Assembly (NCBI GenBank): GCA_002404115.1
Contig: DHJB01000063.1
Span: 25,728 to 31,086 of the forward strand
Reading direction: 5' to 3'
Length of the DNA stretch: 5,359 nt
Source of the DNA: Microbacteriaceae bacterium UBA4731
Lineage (GTDB): Bacteria; Actinomycetota; Actinomycetes; Actinomycetales; Microbacteriaceae
Shown here: positions 1 to 4,310 of the stretch, one piece after another
Position numbering within the stretch: position 1 is the stretch's first letter
Layout: every line of letters begins with the position of its first letter
Notes under the pieces: generated by a model
The model's database searches: none
The model's input: only the letters and a program-made list of their open reading frames with translations
Told to the model about the DNA's origin: nothing
Made by a program: the position numbers and the translations under genes

Positions 1-18
1 CCGGTCAATCTCGACCGG
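1..18 (-). terminator. Small hairpin downstream of sdaA, possible terminator
   Basis: CCGGTC at 1-6 pairs with GACCGG at 13-18 around a 6-base loop, about 38 bases past the sdaA stop on the minus strand. A competing hairpin pairs GACCG (13-17) with CGGTC (21-25). Whether a T-run follows cannot be seen because the window ends here. The stem is short, so the terminator role is tentative. Confidence 0.3.
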
Positions 19-65
19 AACGGTCAATCTCGGCGCACGGTCACTCGACGGAGGGTCAGCACTCG
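1..65. repeat. Degenerate short repeat cluster beyond the 3' end of sdaA
   Basis: The 12-mer CGGTCAATCTCG occurs exactly at 2-13 and again at 21-32, a 19-base period. A shortened copy, CGGTCACTCG, lies at 38-47, and a fourth, looser copy (GGTCA, three bases, CTCG) spans about 54-65 and overlaps the sdaA stop codon. The cluster runs into the left window edge, so more copies may exist outside. The function is unknown; chance duplication, a regulatory array or a decayed repeat are all possible. Confidence 0.5.
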
Positions 66-1441
66 ATGACGTTGACCGCGAGACCGCCTTCGCTGGTCTC
101 CTTGTACTTCGTCATCATGTCGAGGCCGGTCTGGCGCATGGTCTCGATCACCGTGTCGAGCGAGACGAGGTGGGTTCCGTCGCCATGCAGCGCGAGTCGG
201 GCGGCCGACACCGCGGTCGACGAGGCGATCGCGTTGCGCTCGATGCAGGGCACCTGAACGAGTCCGCCGACCGGGTCGCAGGTGAGCCCGAGATGGTGCT
301 CCATCGCGATCTCGGCCGCATTCTCGACCTGGCGCGGGGTGCCGCCGAGAACGGCGCACAGGGCGCCGGACGCCATGGCGCACGCGGAGCCGACCTCGGC
401 CTGGCATCCACCCTCTGCCCCGGAGATCGACGCGTTCGCCTTGACCAGCGAGCCGATCGCAACGGCCGTGAGCAGGAAGCGCCGGATGCCTTCGGCGTTG
501 GCTCCCGGAACGAAGCGCAGGTAGTAGTGGCCGACGGCGGGGATGATCCCGGCCGCGCCGTTGGTGGGCGCCGTGACGACACGACCGCCGGCGGCGTTCT
601 CCTCGTTCACGGCGAGCGCGAATGCGTGCAGCCACTCGGTCGACGTGTCGCGTTCGCGCTGCGGGAGGCTGTCATATTCCTCCAGGCGCATACGAACCTT
701 GGCGGCCCGTCGTTTCACGCCGAGGCCGCCGGGGAGCGTGCCGTCTCCCTGCAATCCTGCCTCCACGCAGGTGTGCATGGCGTCCCAGATGGCGTCGAGT
801 CCGGCGTTGAGTCCGTCGGCACCATGGATGGCTTCCTCGTTGGCACGGGCGACATCGCAGATGTTGATCGCGTTGGTGTCGCAGAGGGAGAGGAGTTCGT
901 CGCTCGACGAGTACGGCATCGGCTGCGCCACGGTCGAGGTGGGGCGGATCGGGTCACCGTCGCGACGGATGAAGCCGCCACCGATCGAGTAATACGTCTC
1001 CTCGAACAGCGGCAGGGCATCCGACTCGCCCCACGCCCCGATGGTCAGCGCGTTCGGGTGGCCGGGCAGTCGGGTGCGCGGCTCGAAGGTCACGTCGGTC
1101 TTGCTGATCGGGATCTCGTGGGTTCCGAGCAGACGCAGGGTCGCCCCGTCCGGCAGTTTCGACCAGGCGAACCGCACGTCGTCGGGGTCGCAGGTTTCGG
1201 GCCGGAAGCCGGCGAGGCCGGCCAGGACGGCGTCGGGCGTGCCATGGCCGAGTCCGGTGGCGCCGAGCGAACCGTAGAGGGAGCAGCTGATCCGCCGGAC
1301 CTCCGGCAGATGCCCGCTCTCGGCGAGGTTGTTAGCGAATGTACGTGCGGCCCGCAGGGGGCCGACCGTGTGGGAACTGGATGGACCGATGCCGATGGAG
1401 AAAAGGTCGAGAGCCGAGACGTACGCTGTCACGTTCCCCAT
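56..1441 (-). CDS. sdaA: L-serine ammonia-lyase, single-chain, iron-sulfur dependent
   Basis: SdaA converts L-serine to pyruvate and ammonia in the cytosol using a [4Fe-4S] cluster rather than PLP. The 461-residue product has the full single-chain layout. An N-terminal beta domain carries the hallmark LDLFSIGIGPSSSHTVGP (residues 11-28). A C-terminal alpha domain has VTAPTNGAAGIIPA (about 289-302), SISGAEGGCQAEVGSACAM and EHHLGLTCDPVGGLVQVPCIERN. Cluster cysteines are Cys346, Cys388 and Cys399, and the very last residue, Cys461, fits the fourth 'tail-in-mouth' ligand described for the Legionella enzyme. The frame stays open upstream to 1546, but homology begins at the ATG at 1441. The extra 35 residues are unlike the family and cover a dyad, so I chose 1441. 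No good Shine-Dalgarno precedes it, and a GTG at 1432 is an alternative. The gene lies 134 bp downstream of the CoA-binding gene behind a hairpin and a dyad, suggesting separate transcription. Confidence 0.96.
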   Translation of the reverse strand: MGNVTAYVSALDLFSIGIGPSSSHTVGPLRAARTFANNLAESGHLPEVRRISCSLYGSLGATGLGHGTPDAVLAGLAGFRPETCDPDDVRFAWSKLPDGATLRLLGTHEIPISKTDVTFEPRTRLPGHPNALTIGAWGESDALPLFEETYYSIGGGFIRRDGDPIRPTSTVAQPMPYSSSDELLSLCDTNAINICDVARANEEAIHGADGLNAGLDAIWDAMHTCVEAGLQGDGTLPGGLGVKRRAAKVRMRLEEYDSLPQRERDTSTEWLHAFALAVNEENAAGGRVVTAPTNGAAGIIPAVGHYYLRFVPGANAEGIRRFLLTAVAIGSLVKANASISGAEGGCQAEVGSACAMASGALCAVLGGTPRQVENAAEIAMEHHLGLTCDPVGGLVQVPCIERNAIASSTAVSAARLALHGDGTHLVSLDTVIETMRQTGLDMMTKYKETSEGGLAVNVIEC

Positions 1442-1454
1442 GCTACGGGGGTGC

Positions 1455-1475
1455 TTGCGCACAAATCGTGCGCAA
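1455..1475. promoter_or_regulatory. Perfect 21-bp dyad upstream of sdaA, candidate operator
   Basis: TTGCGCAC (1455-1462) and GTGCGCAA (1468-1475) are perfect 8-base inverted repeats separated by AAATC. The centre is about 24 bases upstream of the chosen sdaA ATG, in the gap where its promoter must lie. A weaker dyad, GCAAA (1472-1476) with TTTGC (1484-1488), overlaps one end. The shape is that of a dimeric repressor or activator site; an Lrp/AsnC-type amino-acid regulator is a reasonable guess for a serine-catabolic gene, but no regulator gene is in the window. A loop of 5 could also form an RNA hairpin in the sdaA leader. Confidence 0.6.
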
Positions 1476-1513
1476 ATCGGCGCTTTGCCGCTCGAAATCC
1501 GCCCCGATTCCCG

Positions 1514-1570
1514 TGAGGGGTCGGAAATCGACCTTCCCGCGCCCAACGAAGGTCGATGTGCGACCCCTCA
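1514..1570 (-). terminator. Long hairpin after the metY / CoA-binding unit, probable terminator
   Basis: Arms of 23 bases (1514-1536 and 1548-1570) pair at 21 of 23 positions around an 11-base loop. TGAGGGGTCG (1514-1523) pairs with CGACCCCTCA (1561-1570), and ATCGACCTTC (1527-1536) pairs with GAAGGTCGAT (1548-1557); the three bases between hold two mismatches. It starts 5 bases beyond the CoA-binding stop codon on the minus strand. No T-run follows, which is common for actinobacterial hairpin terminators. An alternative is an mRNA 3'-end stabiliser or a dispersed repeat. Confidence 0.65.
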
Positions 1571-1575
1571 GGGCC

Positions 1576-2223
1576 TCAGCGAATGGTTTTACGTGCGGTG
1601 ATCTGACCGGTGTCGAAGCCGAGCAGGTGCAGGCCGCCGTTGAAGCGGGCGTGCTCGATCTTGACGCAACGGTCCATCACGACCGTGAGCCCCGCCGCCT
1701 CGCCGTACTCCGCGGCATCCTGGTTCCAGATGCCCAGCTGCACCCAGATCGTGGGCGCGCCGACCGCGACGACGTCGTCGATGACCGACGGGATGTCGCT
1801 TCCCCGGCGGAACACCACGACGATGTCGGGCACCTCGGGCAGCGAGGCAAGGTCGGGATAGGCCTTCTCGCCGAGGATGCTGTCGGCGTTCGGGTTGACG
1901 AAGTAGACGAGGTAGTCGCTCGACTGCTGCAGGTAGGTGCCGACGAAGTAGCTCGAGCGCGCGGGGTTGGGGGAGGCCCCGACGATCGCCACGGACTTCG
2001 CCGCGCGGAGGATCTTCAGGCGGGCCTTGGCGTCGGGTCCGATCCAGGTGCGCTGGGAATGCAACAGCTTCGCGAGCGGCGAGTCGGCCGGCACGTCACA
2101 GCTCAGGCCGTTGGCCAGCTGCACGGTCTCCGAGGCGGCGGACGCGGCATCCGTCGTCGGCTCGGTGTTGGCGTCCGGCTCGGCGATGTCGCTCGGCTCG
2201 GTGACCGTCGTTACGGTGCTCAT
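1576..2223 (-). CDS. CoA-binding Rossmann-fold protein coupled to metY
   Basis: This 215-residue cytosolic protein belongs to the CoA_binding_2 family (YccU-like). After an acidic, Thr/Ala-rich, probably disordered tail (residues 1-35), the Rossmann domain begins at VAIVGASPNPARSSYFV (about 78-94). It continues with YFVNPNADSILGEKAYPDLASLP and VVFRRGSDIPSVID, and ends with the family signature IWVQLGIWNQDAAEYGEAAG and VVMDRCVKIEHARF (about 159-194). The family binds CoA or acyl-CoA, but its physiological role is not established. The ATG overlaps the metY stop as ATGA, with a strong GGGAGGA ribosome site inside the metY end, so the two genes are coupled. This suggests a role tied to O-acetylhomoserine sulfhydrylation, perhaps reading CoA/acetyl-CoA state; that link is inference. 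Confidence 0.9.
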   Translation of the reverse strand: MSTVTTVTEPSDIAEPDANTEPTTDAASAASETVQLANGLSCDVPADSPLAKLLHSQRTWIGPDAKARLKILRAAKSVAIVGASPNPARSSYFVGTYLQQSSDYLVYFVNPNADSILGEKAYPDLASLPEVPDIVVVFRRGSDIPSVIDDVVAVGAPTIWVQLGIWNQDAAEYGEAAGLTVVMDRCVKIEHARFNGGLHLLGFDTGQITARKTIR

Positions 2224-3515
2224 TTGCTTCCTCCCACGGCCTGCGCGAGTGCCTGGTCGAGATCGTAGATGATGTCTTCAACGTCTTCGATGCCCACGCT
2301 AATCCGCACTCCGCCCGGCTGAACGCCGGCGGCGGCGAGCTGCTGCTCGGTGAGCTGTGCGTGCGTGGTGGACGCCGGGTGGATCACCAGCGTCTTCGCG
2401 TCGCCGATGTTGGCGAGGTGGCTGGCCAGGTTGACCGATTCGATGAAGGTGCGTCCGGCGTCGCGGCCGCCCGTCACGCCGAAGCTGAACACCGACCCCG
2501 GCCCCTGGGGCAGGTACTTGAGCCCGCGCTCGTAGTGCGGGTGGCTCGGCAGTCCGGCCCAGTTGACGTAGTCGACGCGCGGGTCGGCGTCGAGCCATTC
2601 GGCGACGGTGCGTGCGTTGTCGATGTGCGCCTGCATGCGGAACGGCAGCGTCTCGACGCCCTGCGCGAGCAGGAACGCGGAGTGCGGGGCGAGGGTCGGC
2701 CCGATGTCGCGCAGCTGCTCGGCGCGCAGGCGGGTGAGGAACGCATACTCGCCGAAGTTGCCCGACCACTGCAGGCCGCCATAGCTCGGCACCGGCTCGC
2801 CGAACAGCGGGAACTTGTCGCTGTGCCAGTGGAAACGGCCGCTCTCGACGACCACGCCGCCGAGGGTTGTCCCGTGCCCGCCGAGGAACTTCGTCGCCGA
2901 GTGGATGACGATGTCGGCGCCCCATTCGAACGGGCGGGACAGGTACGGGGTCGCGATCGTCGAGTCGATGATCAGCGGGATGCCGGCGGCGTGCGCCACC
3001 TCGGCGAGCCCCTCGATGTCGGCGACCTCGCCCGACGGGTTCGCGACGGTTTCGGCGAAGATGAGCTTGGTCTTGTCGGTGATCGCGGCCGCGTAGTCGG
3101 CGGGATCGGCGCCTTGCACGAACGTCGTGTCGATGCCGAACCGGCGGAGCGTCACGTCGAGCTGGGTGATCGACCCGCCGTAGAGGTTGGCGCTCGAGAC
3201 GATGTGGTCTCCGGCGCCGGCGAGGCTGGCGAAGGTGATGTACTGCGCGGACAGGCCGCTCGCGGTGGCGACGGCACCCAGTCCGCCCTCAAGGCTGGCG
3301 ATGCGTTCCTCGAACGCCGCGACCGTTGGGTTGGCCAGGCGCGAGTAGACGTTGCCGTACTTCTGCAGGGCGAAGCGGGCCGCGGCATCCGAGGTGTCAT
3401 CGAAGACGAACGCGCTCGTCTGGTAGATCGGCAGCGCACGGGCGCCGGTCACCGCATCGGGGATGTTACCGGCGTGGATTGCCCGGGTCTTGAAGCCGTA
3501 CTCGCGATCTGCCAT
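2220..3515 (-). CDS. metY: O-acetylhomoserine sulfhydrylase (PLP enzyme)
   Basis: MetY makes homocysteine from O-acetylhomoserine and sulfide with PLP, the direct sulfhydrylation route to methionine. The 431 residues are typical of the family's long form. Visible landmarks are TRAIHAGNIPDAVTG (10-24), LPIYQTSAFVF (28-38), YSRLANPT (57-64, phosphate and neighbouring-subunit contacts), ASGLSAQY (85-92), NLYGG (110-114, ring-stacking Tyr112), IIDST (182-186, Asp184 contacting the pyridine nitrogen) and HSATKFLGGHG (205-215, Lys209 as Schiff-base lysine). The C-terminal domain includes GPGSVFSFGV and HPASTTHAQL, then VRISVGIEDVEDI. The start at 3515 has only a weak GTGAG upstream but gives the normal N-terminus. 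It overlaps the CoA-binding gene by 4 bases. Cystathionine gamma-synthase is less likely given the long insert region and the MetY-type SATKFLGGHGTTLGG. No metX partner is visible. Confidence 0.96.
   Translation of the reverse strand: MADREYGFKTRAIHAGNIPDAVTGARALPIYQTSAFVFDDTSDAAARFALQKYGNVYSRLANPTVAAFEERIASLEGGLGAVATASGLSAQYITFASLAGAGDHIVSSANLYGGSITQLDVTLRRFGIDTTFVQGADPADYAAAITDKTKLIFAETVANPSGEVADIEGLAEVAHAAGIPLIIDSTIATPYLSRPFEWGADIVIHSATKFLGGHGTTLGGVVVESGRFHWHSDKFPLFGEPVPSYGGLQWSGNFGEYAFLTRLRAEQLRDIGPTLAPHSAFLLAQGVETLPFRMQAHIDNARTVAEWLDADPRVDYVNWAGLPSHPHYERGLKYLPQGPGSVFSFGVTGGRDAGRTFIESVNLASHLANIGDAKTLVIHPASTTHAQLTEQQLAAAGVQPGGVRISVGIEDVEDIIYDLDQALAQAVGGSK
2228..2235 (-). promoter_or_regulatory. 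Strong ribosome binding site of the CoA-binding gene
   Basis: On the minus strand the sequence reads GGGAGGAA, with the GGAGG core (2234-2230) six bases from the ATG at 2223. It is formed by the last codons of metY (Gly-Gly-Ser-Lys-stop), so the metY C-terminus doubles as the signal that starts the overlapping gene. This fixes the start at 2223 and supports translational coupling. Confidence 0.85.
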
Positions 3516-3530
3516 GGTCTCACGGTACAG

Positions 3531-3582
3531 AAACGCATGCGCCGGGGCGCGATCTCGTGTAACAGGGCGAAACGGATGCGCC
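3531..3582. repeat. Pair of 13-base direct repeats in the metY upstream region
   Basis: AAACGCATGCGCC (3531-3543) and AAACGGATGCGCC (3570-3582) agree at 12 of 13 positions, 39 bases apart. Each copy overlaps one arm of the hairpin at 3540-3588. They lie 16 to 67 bases upstream of the metY start. They could be twin protein-binding sites or a by-product of the hairpin's symmetry. Confidence 0.4.
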
Positions 3583-3588
3583 CCGGCG
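3540..3588 (-). terminator. GC-rich hairpin between the hydrolase gene and metY
   Basis: CGCCGGGGCGC (3540-3550) and GCGCCCCGGCG (3578-3588) are perfect 11-base inverted repeats with a 27-base loop. On the minus strand the stem begins 5 bases after the hydrolase stop and is followed by a moderately T-rich stretch reading CGTTTCTGT. This fits a terminator for the hydrolase transcript. The same 78 bases must also hold the metY promoter and leader if metY is transcribed separately, so a role in metY control is possible. Confidence 0.5.
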
Positions 3589-3593
3589 ACAGG

Positions 3594-4163
3594 TCAGGCA
3601 GCGAGCACCTCCGCGGTGGTCACGACCTGGGCGAAACCGCCGCCGTGCAGGTTGACGGCGGTCGCCCGCGCGAGCTCGTCGGCCGTGAGCGTGTCGCCGA
3701 GCGGGCCCTCCAGGTCGAAGGTGCGCGTGGCGTCGAGCGGGACGATCACGTCGTAGCCGAGATTGCCGGCCATGCGGGCGGTCGTCTCCACGCACATGTT
3801 CGTCTGGATGCCGCACACCACGAGCTGGCGGATGCCGCGTTCCTGCAGCCACGCGTGCAGGTCCGGCTTGCCATAGAACGCCGAGTTGACCTGCTTGCTG
3901 ACGAGCAGCTCGTGCGGCGCATCGGCGACGAACAGTTTCAGCGCGTTGCCGGCCGTCGACGGATGCAGCGGCGAGTATTCACCCTGGGAGTCGTGCCGCA
4001 CGAGGACGACGGGCCGGGCGGCGGCGGTCCAGGCCTGGAGCAGCGCGCCGATTTTCGACTCGCAGTCGGGGTTGTTGCTCGGCCCCCAGTACGGGTCGTC
4101 GAAGCCGTTCTGCACGTCGATCACGATGAGGGCTGTGTGGGGTTCGAGTTGCATGGAGTCCAT
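3594..4163 (-). CDS. Isochorismatase-family cysteine hydrolase
   Basis: A cytosolic cysteine hydrolase of the isochorismatase/nicotinamidase superfamily, 189 residues, a normal length. The Asp-Lys-Cys catalytic triad is intact: Asp16 in ALIVIDVQNGF, Lys90 in LLVSKQVNSAFYG, and Cys124 in VCGIQTNMCVETTAR, where the preceding GIQTN carries the usual cis-peptide region. Other family blocks are PVVLVRHDSQGEYSPLHPSTAGN (51-73) and GYDVIVPLDATRTFD (136-150). It lacks the carrier-protein domain of true siderophore isochorismatases. The substrate cannot be named; amides, ureides and related compounds are all known in the family. The start is uncertain among ATGs at 4166, 4163 and 4154; none has a good Shine-Dalgarno. 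The frame stays open far upstream, but that stretch is antisense to the flavin oxidase and not part of this gene. It is divergent from that oxidase and 78 bp upstream of metY. Confidence 0.9.
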   Translation of the reverse strand: MDSMQLEPHTALIVIDVQNGFDDPYWGPSNNPDCESKIGALLQAWTAAARPVVLVRHDSQGEYSPLHPSTAGNALKLFVADAPHELLVSKQVNSAFYGKPDLHAWLQERGIRQLVVCGIQTNMCVETTARMAGNLGYDVIVPLDATRTFDLEGPLGDTLTADELARATAVNLHGGGFAQVVTTAEVLAA

Positions 4164-4196
4164 CATGCCGCGCCAAGGGCGGTCGCCGCTGCGCGC

Positions 4197-4246
4197 GAGC
4201 TGCGCCGCTGCGCGGGAGTTCGGCCTCCCGCGAAGCGGCGCAGCTC
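4197..4246. repeat. Near-perfect 50-bp palindrome in the divergent intergenic region
   Basis: Two 22-base arms (4197-4218 and 4225-4246) pair at 21 of 22 positions around the 6-base loop TTCGGC; the only mismatch is 4210 with 4233. The outer ends are GAGCTGCGCCGCT and AGCGGCGCAGCTC, the inner ends CGCGGGAG and CTCCCGCG. It lies between two divergent starts, so it is not a terminator of either complete neighbour. Candidates are a dispersed palindromic element, a structured leader, or a regulatory site. No T-run flanks it. Confidence 0.8.
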
Positions 4247-4299
4247 CCCGCTCAACGCGGCCAAGGCCCGCGTGGCACGTGTCGAGACCAGACTGCGGC

Positions 4300-4303
4300 A
4301 GGA
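4300..4303 (+). promoter_or_regulatory. Ribosome binding site of the flavin oxidase
   Basis: AGGA sits 7 bases before the ATG at 4311 and decides the start over an in-frame GTG at 4272, which would add 13 residues unlike the family's N-terminus. Confidence 0.7.
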
Positions 4304-4310
4304 TGAACCT

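Noticed and set aside
170..1516. Long plus-strand open frame antisense to sdaA, about 448 codons
   Set aside because: It mirrors the clearly recognised sdaA frame, has no recognisable domain and is the usual by-product of high-GC codon bias.
1442..1546. 35-residue N-terminal extension of SdaA from the ATG at 1546
   Set aside because: It would be translated through a dyad and half of a strong hairpin, is unlike the family, and would break the constant cysteine offset with the known enzyme.
3516..3593. SAM riboswitch upstream of metY
   Set aside because: The gap is only 78 bases and most is taken by a simple GC hairpin; I see none of the multi-helix core expected.
4276..4281. CACGTG palindrome upstream of the flavin oxidase as an operator
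   Set aside because: A six-base palindrome is too common at this composition to claim without conservation.
4167..4310. Explicit -35/-10 boxes for the divergent promoters
   Set aside because: No hexamer pair with good spacing stood out on either strand, so I did not annotate promoters.
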